From positions 68,183,912-68,247,911 of the forward strand of contig CM043963.1 in assembly GCA_014529385.2 (NCBI GenBank): 64,000 nt of DNA, in the 5' to 3' direction. Below are positions 43,901 to 56,292 of this stretch, piece after piece; positions within the stretch are counted from its first letter, which is position 1; every line of letters starts with the position of its first letter. A program made the position numbers and the translations under genes. Source of the stretch: Adiantum capillus-veneris (lineage: Eukaryota > Streptophyta > Polypodiopsida > Polypodiales > Pteridaceae). Below the pieces are notes generated by a model. It did not search any database and was not told where the DNA came from. It saw only the letters and a list, made by a program, of their open reading frames with translations.

Positions 43901-44389
43901 TCTACCAAGGATGCGGACGTGGAAGGCCCATGAGCTATTACAAAGACGCCAACCTACTTGGCTAAATTACCCAAAGCTACCAGGCTCGAAGGCAGGCGAG
44001 AGAATAAGTGAGCAATACATGGTGAAAACCCTAACGGGTGCCATCAAATTGTTCACTGGCTCGTCTGACCTATCTTGCATCATGATGAGAAAGATATGCA
44101 AAACACTTTTGGCAGTCTTCGAGACATTCAAACCAGGCCAAGAGATAATATCCTCTTCTTTCAAGATACATACAGATGTGCATACGATATGTCTGGTCAG
44201 CCTTCTCACGAGGTGATACATGCATTGTATCAAAGGATCATGTTTTTACCATCCTATCACCTCGAGGCCTTTGAAGAAGCCTTCTACACTGGCTTCTTCA
44301 CAATCATCACTGACATATTTGGCCCGACGCTACTAGCTCAACATGCAAGATATGAGTCATTGCTCAAGATGAGAGAAAGCCTGCGATGA
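40953..44389 (+). CDS. Element V long coiled-coil protein, frame-broken
   Basis: ATG at 40953. Successive frames cover 40953-about 41600, about 41560-42900, about 42890-44110 and about 44110-44389; their abrupt ends suggest three small indels in one long protein of about 1140 residues. The N-terminal globular part has MTIKDYLEEVEPFVIPEG, NYFEAVPAGINIKRVWEF and NYAAYIHDNLVNMG. A Pro/Glu/Lys-rich low-complexity part (KKPPTPPSSWESSPPPS near 42220) follows, then heptad-rich coiled coil (about 42640-43400) and a C-terminal globular part. No RT, protease, zinc knuckle or integrase is seen. It occupies the gag-pol position between leader and polypurine tract, so it is the element's own ORF. Family not recognised; it may be a divergent gag or a captured gene. 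Confidence 0.65.
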
Positions 44390-44406
44390 AGAAGCAGCTC
44401 AACAAT

Positions 44407-44441
44407 CATGTCAGGGACGACATGAACAAGGAGGGGGGGAG
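44407..44441 (+). other. Element V hairpin and polypurine tract
   Basis: CATGTC (44407-44412) and GACATG (44419-44424) form a hairpin six bases apart, then AACAAGGAGGGGGGGAG abuts the LTR start at 44442. The layout and sequence match the Element III 3' end (16439-16473, other strand). Confidence 0.75.
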
Positions 44442-45299
44442 TGTTAGAAGCTGGACACACCCTACAGAAAATGACTACTCGGCGGATTATTATTTTTGTG
44501 TAATTATTCATTTATTGAGAAAACCCGACATTTTACCTTTGTAAATATTGGGGCTTACAGAAGTTTCTAGATTGTATCCCAGTTTTGACGTTTAGATTGA
44601 GTAGATGGTTAAATTGGAACATTAGGGTTTGAGATTGTAAGGTATTTATACCACTTTTTGACCTTAATAAAAAAGCTTTTTGTCATTTTAAAAAGTACTG
44701 TCTGTGAGTGAGCATACTGTGTACGAGAGAGAGTGAGAGCTTCATCTTGACGCTACGCGCGCACTGATGGTCGAAACCGAGTGCGAAGAAGTGCAGCGTG
44801 TTGCCCTCGACGAGAGCTACGTGCCGATACCTACATTGCACGCATACGGTCCGGTTTTGCGAGCTTGACCTACGAGCTTCATCTGGTGATTCGGTGAGCA
44901 TACGTTATCCGTTTTCGCATTTCAGCATATCCACGCATTCGCATTGAGTAGAGTTACACATTAGGCACTTTAGTTTTTGGAAACGATGACCTGCAAATTT
45001 CGGCCAGACATCCTACGTGATTTTGCACCAAATGTTTTGGGTTGGGATTTTGGTTCATGGACCTTAGGGAGAGCGACCTATTGGTGTTAGTAGGGTCTCC
45101 TTCAAGTTCTGTGGCGTTTCGAGGGGGTAAGACATTGGGTAGAGACCTCTGTAGGATGTAGTTAGGAGTCAGTTGAGTGTAGATTGACACCCTATTCTTG
45201 CTTCCACGTGCCTGCGGGTCAAGCTTCGTCCTTAGCTGACAAATCTTGTTAGGTGAGTTCTCGCTGTGCTGACGTCTGTCGCGGCATATCCGTCCAACA
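44442..45299 (+). repeat. Element V 3' LTR (858 bp)
   Basis: Begins TGTTAGAAGC after the purine tract and ends GTCCAACA, as expected for TG..CA LTR ends. TATTTATA (44643-44650) and AATAAAAAA (about 44667) could be promoter and polyadenylation signals. A half copy of the leader palindrome lies at 45006-45019. No second LTR copy was found in the window. Confidence 0.65.
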
Positions 45300-45355
45300 A
45301 TGCCCCCAATAATTTATCTCCCAAGCTTAAAAATAACGAGGGGGGTATTTATATG

Positions 45356-45391
<36 letters not shown>

Positions 45392-45901
45392 GCGAATTTG
45401 GGTTGATTACTTGTAACGATTGGTCACGAATGTGCACTAGAACTTGGATAAATTTTGGGAACGCTTTTTATCAAGTCATACATCAAATTTTGCATCAAGT
45501 CGGTCATAGATAAGGACTGATTTGGAGCAGGTTAAGGGTTGATTTACACCAACTTTGGATGGGTCATAATTGGATGAGTAGCCACAGTGCAGGTTGATTG
45601 GGCACGTATATAGCTTGAAAGTCAAACTAAGACACATTTAGAGTACATCTAGTTTTCAAGAGAAGTGGTTGCTTAGTACGTTGCCAGTCACTATGCTACA
45701 CACTCTTTGACTAGGTTTACTCAATTAGATCATGTGAGACCTGGATTTTATATGTAAGAAAGGGGTTTGATAATTTTCTTTATTGATTGTCATATAAGCA
45801 TAGAAAGGGGGTCATATTCCCTAATATGAGTCGTATATAAGTTTTTTATCAAAGTTGTCCGCAGGTGGCATCCCGTTTTGTATATAGAGCGAATCCCTCG
45901 G
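45300..45901. other. Unassigned stretch with a 31-base poly(G) run
   Basis: Poly(G) spans 45360-45390. The remainder is AT-rich unique-looking sequence without gene or recognised repeat, lying between the Element V LTR and the Element VI LTR. Confidence 0.7.
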
Positions 45902-46272
45902 TGTCATAATAAGTAGTATCTATTTTGCCTAAATTATTTTCTCATGTTAAACTGATCATTTAATATGGGGAAGTACTAGGGGAGAAAAAGCTAGAATAAT
46001 GGTTAAGCTGGCAGACCGGCCACAGTAGGGATCCAAAGGAGAGAAAATAGGGATCAAAAGGAGGGGCCATCTGCAAAAGAGCAATGTGTAACAATGGTCT
46101 TCAAAGACCCTAAGGTTCAGTCCATTAAGACTTCCAAAATGCTAAGGTTCCAATTTTCAATGTAAAGTCCAATGGTCAAAACCTTAGGGATATTGGATGC
46201 TTTGTAAGTGTACAAAAAGTCTTCCTAGATCCCTACATAGGAGGGGATTGCCCTTTTAGTAGGGGATGAGAG

Positions 46273-46339
<67 letters not shown>

Positions 46340-47537
46340 ATGCAAGCCCCTTTACACAAAGGGCATAGTGGACACATGTCAGCTCCCTAGCCCAATTGCC
46401 CACAAGGTGCATTCAAATCCTATTGGATGGCCATAGAGGTGGAGCAATGAGAATTAGGCTAGAGTAAATCTAGTATAATTCATTAAAAAACACTTAATAA
46501 ATGATAAAATAATAATTAATCTCTAGAAGACTATTGGACAATCTCCCAAGGGGCCCAATGAGAATTCAACAGCCCAATGGCTTGCCTGCTTCCTATTGGC
46601 CAGAAGACAAAGGGGTCCATCGAGAGTTTAATTGAATTATTCAATTACCTAAAGCTCTCACAAAAGGGGAAAGGGGACACATGTCACAAGGCTATCACTT
46701 ATGCTTCTCAATTATGATTTGCTAGGCTTTGCAGGGTCCAATGGGATGCCAGCATGAGTAAAATGCATGAGGGGTCGACCAAGAGAGAGAGGGGGATGCT
46801 TTTGGCAAGGCATTATCACACACACAATCACACAATCTCATGTGTGAAGCAAGAAGACTCTCTCTCTCTCCTTCTCAAGCCTTAATGGAAAGCTCATCAT
46901 CTACTCCAAGCTTGTGAGAAGGGAGGCCTACACCAACAACTCTTGGCTTTGTGATGCAAATCCAACCAAGGGCCAAGCTTCAATGCATGCTCATCTCCTC
47001 TACCATGCTAAGTACTAAGCTATGCTAAGCTATTAGGAGTGATTATGTGAGGAGATATACTTATATCTCGTAAGACTACTCCTTGTTCCTCTCAATCTAC
47101 CCTCATACCCCGCTAGCTCTCACCATCTTTGAAGGTGTGCGAGGTCTTGGGTCTGAGACCGTGAGGGCATTAATGTTGTGTTTTATAGGTGTGTGCATGG
47201 TTCTTGAAGCTTCCACCTTCATTGCACCATCAAGTTATTGAAGGAACACAAAGTATTGTATTGTAAAATGTCTCCCTCGATGGGAAACCTATAATACAAA
47301 GCCTTTTGGAGGGGTGACCATCTCCATGTAAATCCGGGCGTCAACTGTTGTCAATAGCTTAATTTCTCTCTCTTTTGAAGTATTTCTCATGCCTATCTAA
47401 CTAGGTGTTATGCTTTTTGTTGATCTCTTCATCCAAGCACTCTTGCAATGCTCATTAAGAATCTATTCTAATGAAATGCTCACTATGTCTATGCTATTTT
47501 CCGCTACGCACAAGTTACTAGGCCATTAAATGTTACA
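45902..47537 (+). repeat. Element VI 5' LTR
   Basis: Starts TGTCATAATAAGTAG and follows the Element IV LTR (minus strand) in order: TTTTCTCAT, TGATCA-TTTAATAT, GGGGCCAT, then CCTTAGG. It ends TTACA before the primer site at 47538. It contains an AC microsatellite at about 46278-46336. Same LTR family as Element IV but heavily diverged. Confidence 0.8.
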
Positions 47538-47953
47538 TTGTTATCAGAGCACAAGGTTTATCTTTTCTTGCTCAAGAAGGGAGGTCCCCAAGCTAGCGAT
47601 AAATGGTTCGTATTATTAATTGCAATTGAGTGAGTAGAATAGGGATTTTTCAGCCTTGCAGTGCGCCTGCCTTCGTGTAGATAACAACGCATCACTGTCA
47701 AGAGCTATGGTCTTAATAGTGGATTCTACGGGGCTTGCCTACAGCTTAACCACTATTGAGCTACTAGAAGCTTGACAGGAGCCAGTATTGGTTTGTTGTT
47801 CAAAGACCCTCTCTTCTACTCCTCGCAATTAATGATAATAAAGCCACGAGTATAGTAGCTTGAGTGCTTTTCTAAAGGGGTAAAGAGGAGCAGCAACTAG
47901 GTCTTGAAGTGCCAAAGTATACCTAGAAGTATTACACCCTAAAAATTATTAAA
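47538..47953 (+). other. Element VI primer-binding site and leader
   Basis: TTGTTATCAGAGCACAAGG at 47538-47556 is a one-off variant of the Met-tRNA primer site, directly after the LTR. The rest is leader, homologous in layout to 24728-25142. Confidence 0.8.
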
Positions 47954-50900
47954 ATGGCTAACAGTAGTAAAGAGAGTGAAATTAATGTTGATAGCTTTGA
48001 TTTTGCTAATGAGCAGGCTACTAATGATGCCCCTATGCTTGTTAACTACCTTTTTTCTAGGCTTTAACAAGCCATGGGAAATCCATCCCTCCAAAGTGAA
48101 GTGTAACGAAAGCTACGTGCTCATGGGATTCTCCAAGCTCCCCACCATGACGAAAGAGTACCTAGGAAGCCTCCTTGCAAGACTTCCAAAAAAGAACTCT
48201 CTGCAATTAGGAAAGAAGAAGAGGATCCATACAAAGGGCTCAGAAATTTACTTCTTGATGGCGCATCTCCTTCCCAAAGGAGAACTCAAGAGTCTCCACC
48301 AAAGGAACAAGAAAGAAGTGAGTCTCCTGCCACCTCGGTGGAGATGGCTCCACGAAGACGGCAGGCAAAACGCTCTCCATCACCTCCTAAACGGAGAAGA
48401 CCATCACACACCTCTCCACACCATAATTCAAAGAGGGATGATAAAAAACAAGAGAAGAAAAAAGGCGAGAAAGAGGTCACCCTCTTCTCCATCTTCTTCA
48501 TCCTCTTCCTCTTATGAAGAAAGTGATGGTGTAGACAAAGAGGAACAAGGCAAGAAAAAGGCGATAAAGAGCTCACGCTCTTCTCCATCTTCCTCAAATT
48601 CTTCATGTTCGGAAGAAAGTGATGGTGCAATGTTTGAACCACCAAAAAGAAAAGGCCATAGGAAATCCTATGCCGCATGGAAAAGGTCGTCCAAGCTCAA
48701 GAAATTCAAAGAGGAAGGAAATAACATCTCTTTCCTTACCTATGATGGCACCTTTGGTGCTAAAGACAAAGTCTTCGTTTTCATCCAACAATTCGATGCG
48801 GCGTTTGGAGATGAGGGCTTCATGGAGTCCTCTAAGCTACGCCATGTAGCTATGCATTTATAAAAGTCTGCCAGGAAATGGTGGTCTAGCCTACGGGCAA
48901 ACGATGAAGCCCCACAAACATGGAAAACTTTAAAAGAGCTTCCATCATGAAGCAGTTTTTGGCTACCGATACCAAAGACAAAGTACTCACCAAAAGGTGA
49001 ATCTTGAAGCTCTCTCCCTATGAATCCATTCACAAATATGTAGACAAGTTTTGGGACTTACATCTCAAAGCCACTGTCTTTAGAAAGATGTATTTTGGAG
49101 AGAAAAAACAACAATTTTGTGCGGGCTTAATTGAAGATATGGCGGAGTATGTCAACTCCCAAAGACCACGCACCATATCTGCGGTTATACACCATACCAT
49201 GGTGGCTTCATAAATCAATTTCCGAACAGGGCTAAGAGAAATCTTAAGCCCACAGAAAACAAAGGTTCCAATGAGCCTAAGGGGAAGGACAATGTCCAAA
49301 AGGCTCCTAAGGACAATTCCAATAACAATAAAGCTAAGGAGAAGGGAGTTTACAAAGGAAAAAATAAACTCTCTCCTGAAGAGGTTGAGCGTTATCACAA
49401 GGATAACCGTTGTTTCAATTGCGGCAAGCAAGGGCATGCGTATCGTGCTTGCACCTAAAAGAACACTTGCCATGAGCCTCCTAGAGCTACCTTGGTCAAA
49501 ATCGAAGAAATGAAAGTCATTGCAAAGGATTTCCTCTATGCCATGCTTGGGAAAAGGTAAGAGAACATGATTCTTTTATTCTCTTTGACCCTGGTTCTAC
49601 TCACAATTTCATATCCATAGAGTTGGCCACCAAGCTAGGCATCCAAGCCTAGGAGATGGGAGATGTCCTACCCGCCGATGGTGCAAGGGGCAAGAAGCTT
49701 CAGTCACTCCCTTAATTGGGAAATTGAGGCTCTATGTACAAAGCTATATGGACAAAGAGGACTTCTTTATCTCTCCTCTCAAGCACAAGGACGTAATCCT
49801 AGGGGCACCATGGTTTGATTGCATGGCTGCCAATGTTAAATTCTCTGAAAGGAAAATCTACTTTAGGTTCAATGAAAAAGATATGTACATAGATGCCAAA
49901 GACATGGGTAACATCATACCCATTGTACATACGCAAGCTTTCAATAAGTCAATAAAGATCTCTATTTCGGTGTACATGTTTTTTGTTAAAGATTCTTAAA
50001 CTGAACCTAATGCTTTAGCAAAAGAAAATATAAACAATCACAAGGAATTAGAGTTATCCAATTTTCTCAAGGGGTTTCAAGATGTCTTTATTGACGACAT
50101 CCCTTGTGAACTACCTCCTAAACGAGGCAATGATGACCATGCAATTGAACTTCTTCCATGAATTTCACCGCCTAATAAACCTCCTTATAGAGTTTCTCAT
50201 GCTCAACAAGAGGAAATTATGCGGTAAGTGCATGAGTTAGTTGAGAAGGGCATGGTTAGGCCTAGCTCATCTCCATTTTGTTCACCCCTGCTATTAGTGC
50301 AAAAGAAAGACTACACATATTGTATGTTCGTCGACTATGGAGCACTAAACAAGATCACTATCAAAAATAGGTTTCCCATTCCACGGGTAGAAGACCTATT
50401 TGATAAGCTACAAGGGTTGACTTACTTTAGTAGAATTGACCTAAAAAGTGGCTACCATCAAATGAGGATAGTTGATCAAGACATTGTAAAGACCGCATTT
50501 CGCACTACCTTTGGTCTTTACGAATACATTGTCATGCCTTTTGGCTTGACCAATGCACCAGTCACATTTAACCGCTTGATGGAGAAGCTATTCAAGCCTC
50601 ACCGAACCTTTACTGGAGTGTTCTTCAATGATATTATCATCTACTCTAATTCACTAGACGAGTACAAGCACCACCTCCAGATAATATTTCAAGTTTTACG
50701 AGAGGATAAACTTTATGTTAATCGAAAGAAAAGTGAGTTTTTCTTACGAGAGATTCAATATTTAGGTCACATTATCTCTTAAGATGGCATCCAAAATGGA
50801 TCCATCTAAGCTAGAGGTAATAAAAGGATGGCCTAATCCAAGGAATCTTCATGAACTAAGAAGCTTTCTAGGTATGTGTGCATACTATAGACGCTTCATA

Positions 50901-51745
50901 GCAAAGTTCTCACCGATAGTAGGACCATTACATGATTTAACAAAGAAAAATGTTAAGTATACATGGTCTACCAAGGAGAACAATGCTTTCAAAAAGCTTA
51001 AAAAAAAATCTTATCTCTCAACCTCTACTTACACTGCAGGATCTCTTAAAACCATTTGAGGTTTAATGTGACGCTTGTGGTAATTGCCTTGGAGCTATTT
51101 TGCTCCAAGAAGGGCACGCCATAGCCTATGAAAGTCAAAGGCTCGACCCTATTGAGCAAGTTCTAGGCATATATGAAAAGGAACTCCTCGCAATTCTACA
51201 TGCCTTAGACTCGTGGAAGCACTATTTATTGGGGACTCCTTTCATTCTACGGACGGATCACCAAAGCCTTCAGTACTTCATGATGCAGACTAAGCTCTCC
51301 AACAAAAAAATGAGGTGCCTAAATTTTCTTTCACAATTTCATATTGGTCATATTTCTGGCAAGCATAATCAAGTAGCCAATGCACTCTCAAGACGGCCGA
51401 GAGTGAATGCGGTTTCCATAGCAACTCACAATGATCTATCTTCTATGATAGATGAGTATTCTATTTATCCCGATTTTTAGATATGTGATTTCAGTCTTTG
51501 CATTAGGGAAGAAAGAGGAACCAATTACTTTACTAGATGGTTATCTTCTCTATGGCAATAGACTATGTGTTACTAACTCACTACGTGAGAGAGTAATGTA
51601 TGAAGCTCATGCTCCTCCTTATGCGGGGCATAGAGGGATTCAGTCTACCCTAAAAGGGATTGAAATATACTTCTATTGGACTACCACGAAAGCAAACATA
51701 CAAGAGTATGTTTTTAAATGTGTGATATGCCAAAAGACGAAGTTT
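47954..51745 (+). pseudogene. Element VI gag-pol, decayed chromovirus-type relative of Element IV
   Basis: ATG at 47954 begins MANSSKESEINVDSFDFANE, comparable with the Element IV start. Recognisable blocks: Ser/Arg-rich linker (about 48350-48640), gag (48660-49200), zinc knuckle CFNCGKQGHAYRAC (about 49410-49455), protease remnant LFDPGSTHNFIS (about 49580), RT with MPFGLTNAPVTFNRLM and FFNDIIIYS (about 50535-50650; first Asp of the usual DD is Asn), RNase H to NALSRRP (about 51390), integrase zinc motif to CVICQKTK (about 51740). Many stops and small indels. It ends abruptly at 51745 at the start of another repeat; core integrase and 3' LTR are not found. Confidence 0.88.
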
Positions 51746-52262
51746 TGTTTTTGGAGCCTGTTTTGGCCATAAATTGCTTATCCGAGGTCGGATTTGAGCA
51801 CTTTGACATTGTAGACTGGGGTTTTGGGCCGTTCTGGACGCGATGGCGCTGTCCATTTTGCCAAATTCCTCACTGTTCTTTTGTTGTTTTGATTGTGTAA
51901 GTTTCTCCTATGAGCGAAGCCTCTGCTCCAATTTGTGATTGTATCTGTCAAATTTTACCCATATTGTGTGAGCTATTTGCCCCGTTGGTGTTGGCCCAAG
52001 CTCAATTGTATCTAAACATAAGAAATTCTCCTATTTTGAGATGAGATTTTGGGTGTGTGTGTGTGTGTGTCTCTCTCTCTCTCTCTGTGGAGTGGGCAAA
52101 TGGATAGTCTCTCTCCTCTCACTCCATCAGTGTGCTCCCTATCTCGGCCAGGTGGGTTGTGTAAGCCGAGTGGTGCCCCATAGTGTGTGTGTGTGTATCA
52201 TCCCAAGAGTGTGTGTGGGATCATTATAGAGGCATTGTGCACGTGTTTCCATCCCACTCACA
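51746..52262 (+). repeat. Repeat F, left copy (LTR-like)
   Basis: Begins TGTTTTTGGAGCCTG and ends CCCACTCACA, so it has TG..CA ends. A second copy in the same direction lies at 55695-56292. It interrupts Element VI. No matching 5-bp duplication flanks the pair (AGTTT before, ACGTC after), and no standard primer site follows, so the LTR reading is provisional. Confidence 0.7.
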
Positions 52263-52310
52263 ATGCGTGTGTAGTCTCCACCCAATCATGCTATCTTATA
52301 GCCTCCCCCT

Positions 52311-52566
52311 AGCGTACACACTGTCCAGCCGTGCCGGTGGCCTTTCCCATAGGACCCATGTCCATGACAAGTTAGTATCATCTGATAGTACTAATACAAA
52401 GGCAATGAAGTTGTAATTGAAGAATGAGTTGAATTTAGCGTACACACTGTCCGGCCGTGCTGGTGGCCTTGCCCATAGGACCCATGTCCTTAGAGGACAA
52501 GTTAATATCATTTGATAGTACTAATACAAAGGCAAGGAAGTTGTAATTGAAGAATGAGTTGAATTT
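52311..52566 (+). repeat. Tandem duplication of about 126-130 bp
   Basis: AGCGTACACACTGTCC...GAATGAGTTGAATTT occurs at 52311-52436 and again, with about ten changes, at 52437-52566. Confidence 0.85.
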
Positions 52567-52616
52567 AATAAAACAAAAAAACCGATCAATCAATGATTAA
52601 ACCTTAAATATTAAAG

Positions 52617-53178
52617 GCATATGTGAATCTCTTGGCTACCATTGGTGTCACAATTGAGGATGATGAGGTATTCTTGTGTGGCTTAATGTCAGCATACAAG
52701 CAGTTTAAGACCTCCATTCATACTCAAAAAAATATTCCCAGTTTTGCATATTTGATCCCTATGTTGGTTATTAAGGAAAAGAACCTTGGAGAAGACTTAT
52801 CTGCACAATGAAGAAATAATTATGAGCACGTTTTCTACTCGAACAAAAGTAGAGGTAGAGAATGTGGTGCAGATTGAGGATGATGTCATGGTCATGGCAA
52901 CCACAATCAAGGTCAACAACAATAACATTCGATTAATGATGCACAGGTCCAAACACACATGGAGGTGGACACTTCATTTTTATTTATGTGGATGGTTTGA
53001 TTGTTAGAGATGATAATGAGGCTCCTATAGAGCATGTAAAATCTCTCTTTAAGGAGGAATTTGACGTGAAAGATTTGGGGGAGCTGCGATATTTTTTGGG
53101 AATTGAGATTGTATGCATGAAAGAGAGTATATGGTTTTCATAGAGATAGAATGCTTTGGATATGTTATCCAAATATAG
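52617..53178 (+). pseudogene. Copia element, 5' half: gag and RT fragments
   Basis: A copia gag (UBN2-type) piece reads NLLATIGVTIEDDEVFLCGL (about 52625-52690). A copia RT piece reads YVDGLIVRDDNEAPIEHVKS (about 52985-53045) with DLGELRYFLGIEI (about 53070-53110); the RT YVDD is YVDG here. The pieces are adjacent although gag and RT should be kilobases apart, so protease and integrase are deleted. Homology stops at about 53178, where an inverted repeat begins. Confidence 0.75.
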
Positions 53179-53335
53179 TGTGGTGTGCTCACATGTGGAC
53201 AAGAGTAGAACCCAAATGAGCGTGCCTTGCCTGTAGCAAGCATTCCTTATATTATGCTAGAGAGTTGGTTACAACCATAACATGTCCGACCACACTAGGT
53301 GGCCGGACTCTACCTACATGACCACACACCACACC
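53178..53335 (+). repeat. Inverted repeat X, left arm
   Basis: GTGGTGTGCTCACATGTGG through GTTACAACCATAACATGTCC to the ACCACACA region is found inverted at about 57240-57415. Each arm abuts a broken copia end. Confidence 0.8.
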
Positions 53336-54179
53336 TCCCCCCTTAGGGAGAAAAAGATGGACATCTTTTTACAAGATTGAAATGAGAAGGGACTTGACAT
53401 GACTGAAGGGACTGCATCAACTCCATGCCTCATCCGGAGGGAATGAGCTTACAACGGCTTAGGGGCTAGAAATTGAACTTGGAGGCTAAACTTGACATCA
53501 TGCCGATCATCATCAAGGCATGGAACTCGTACATTGCGCTTATGCAAACATTAGGTTGCTATCCCAATGTAATGGACAAGAAGAGAAAGAACTAGGGGTT
53601 AAGTCATAAGTAATGGAGAAAACTTTTTGCAACATACATCCATCACCATAAGGGGCTCGGTGAGTGTGACTTTGTACTTTATTGAACACAACCTACTGAC
53701 TGTTGAACATCACCTACTGTTAAGTTTCTAAAGGTAACCAAAACAAAAAAAATTTCCTGCATGGTCTTTTCCAACTAGACTCAATAAACAAGCACCTCCG
53801 TAACCATGATGCAGTAACTCCTATTGATTCAAACTATATTTCAAATTGAAAGTACTTCCAAAAGGAATCCCTTGGTGTACTCAACGATTGAGTAGTTAGA
53901 ATCACTTGCATATGCTCTACAGCTAGTTGCTTTGTAGAGCGGTCCTTCTATGAACTGCAAGAAGGCTTGCAGGAGTTCACACTCGTATTCTTCCTGGAAC
54001 ATCTCCTCTGCTTTAATTAGAAGTCGTATGACTAGATCTCTTGTCCTCTGAGAGTGCATGAGGATTTGCAGCAGCAGCAGTGATACAAAACATCATAGCA
54101 ACCAGTAGTAGGCCCCCATTTTTAATGAAGGGCATTGTACCTTTCCTTGTGAGGTTCATGCATTTTATAGAAATTGAAA
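53336..54179. other. Unassigned interior, possible CACTA cargo
   Basis: One modest minus-strand frame (53841-54059, 72 codons: MHSQRTRDLVIRLLIKAEEM and on) has ordinary composition but no recognised family; it could be a captured exon. Nothing else is supported. Confidence 0.3.
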
Positions 54180-54599
54180 AACAATGGAAATACGAGTGCT
54201 CTGTAGTAGAAAATGTATTATGTTGGTATTTCCAACATTTTGTAAAAAATGCATTCGGCTGCTATTTTCAATGTAATAAATACGCTGGAACCTCCATCAT
54301 TTTTTGTATACCTATTTCAATGATATTTACAACCTTTTAATGCTGGAAATATCAGCATTGCATTTAATTAAATTTTTCTACAAGTTCTAGCATCAATAGT
54401 TTCAATGCTTATATTAATGCGTATTCCAGCGCTTAATTTTTTTATAATTTTTAATATACGTCATGTTACATTGGTATGAACGTTGGTAAATCCTATTTTT
54501 GTTGTAGTAATTTTTCAGTGTATGTACCATCGTAAATATCGACGGGCTTGCTATTTTGGGTTTTTGATGGCACGAGTAAGCCCTAATTCTCTTGTAGTG
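54180..54599. mobile_element. CACTA (En/Spm) element right terminus with subterminal repeats
   Basis: Sequence ends TTCTCTTGTAGTG at 54599, the reverse complement of a CACTACAAGAGAA terminus as in CACTA elements. Inside are short inverted phrases (GTTGGTATTTCCAAC, GCTGGAAATATCAGC, ATTCCAGCGC) like subterminal transposase-binding repeats. No matching left end was found in the window, so the element is probably cut. Confidence 0.6.
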
Positions 54600-55694
54600 A
54601 AGATAGTAAATCTTTGAATAAAACAAATATACACTCAAAGGAACCACACAAACCAAATGGCAGATGTAGACAAAACAAAGAAGACCTCTTACTTAAATTG
54701 GATACTTGATCTCTTTTACAAAATATCCCTCGCATTGTTAACAAAACTATCTAATAAAATCAAATTTTCTTCTAAACACAAGACACCTAGGATAAATAAA
54801 AAGTAGTGGATAGTGATATAAATGGATGTGCTACTCTAGGATCAATCCTCAAAGAGTAAAAAACTTGAAGATCTTTGATAGGGCATTTCTCATCTCTAGT
54901 TCTTGTACAAAAATATTCTTCCGAACTTGAAAAGGGATCTTCTCCATGATCTCAAAATCTGGAGGCACGACGACATAATTCTCCATCTAGATCTTTTGGC
55001 GTCCTTTTGGCTAACTTTCCAGAAGCCATGAACATGGTACAAGAGGGAACGTTGTCAGGAATTTTTTGGAGTAAGGGATTGTGCATATGTACATACACAT
55101 GCATGGTGCATCAAATAAAGGATTGCCCATTTTCCAGAGCCAGGTGGTTACGTGGGGCCCACATGTGTACAAGTAGGATAGCATGTACATAGTGCATCGA
55201 TTTTTACTATCACTAGTACTAGTGTGTTTTTCCTATAATTATGAGGAGTTGATAGCGTGTAAAACTTCTCGAGGAAGCTATCTGTGGGCCGACAACATGA
55301 GGTAAGCAGGTGTGTCAGATGGCATCTAGTGGCGTCAGGAGGTCGAATGGGGTCAATATTTGCACGTGGATAAGTACGGACACAACGTGGGTGTTTTCTT
55401 GTGATAATTATGTAGAAAGGTCATTATGAGGACCATTTTTTGGGGCCACTTCATGTGGAGGGTGGAAGGATGCATTATTGGAAAAAGTACAGTGCCAGGT
55501 GTGTGGATGGATATAGCAAGGTGACAACTATGCACTGCGAAGCCACTTTTTCGCTTGTTTGGGGTCCGTTTGAGGTCAACTAAAAGGCTAAGGGTGCTTA
55601 ACTAATAAAGCTAAGTGTGGGAACTGAAAAAACTGAGAGAAGATCAGAAAAAATGTGGAGAGAAGAGGAGGAACAGCCGCAACTGAGTTATTGT
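54600..55694. other. Unassigned AT-rich stretch
   Basis: I see no gene. A purine-rich stretch (GGAGAGAAGAGGAGGAA, about 55649-55667) just before repeat F right copy could be a polypurine tract, which would support the LTR reading of repeat F. Confidence 0.35.
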
Positions 55695-56292
<598 letters not shown>

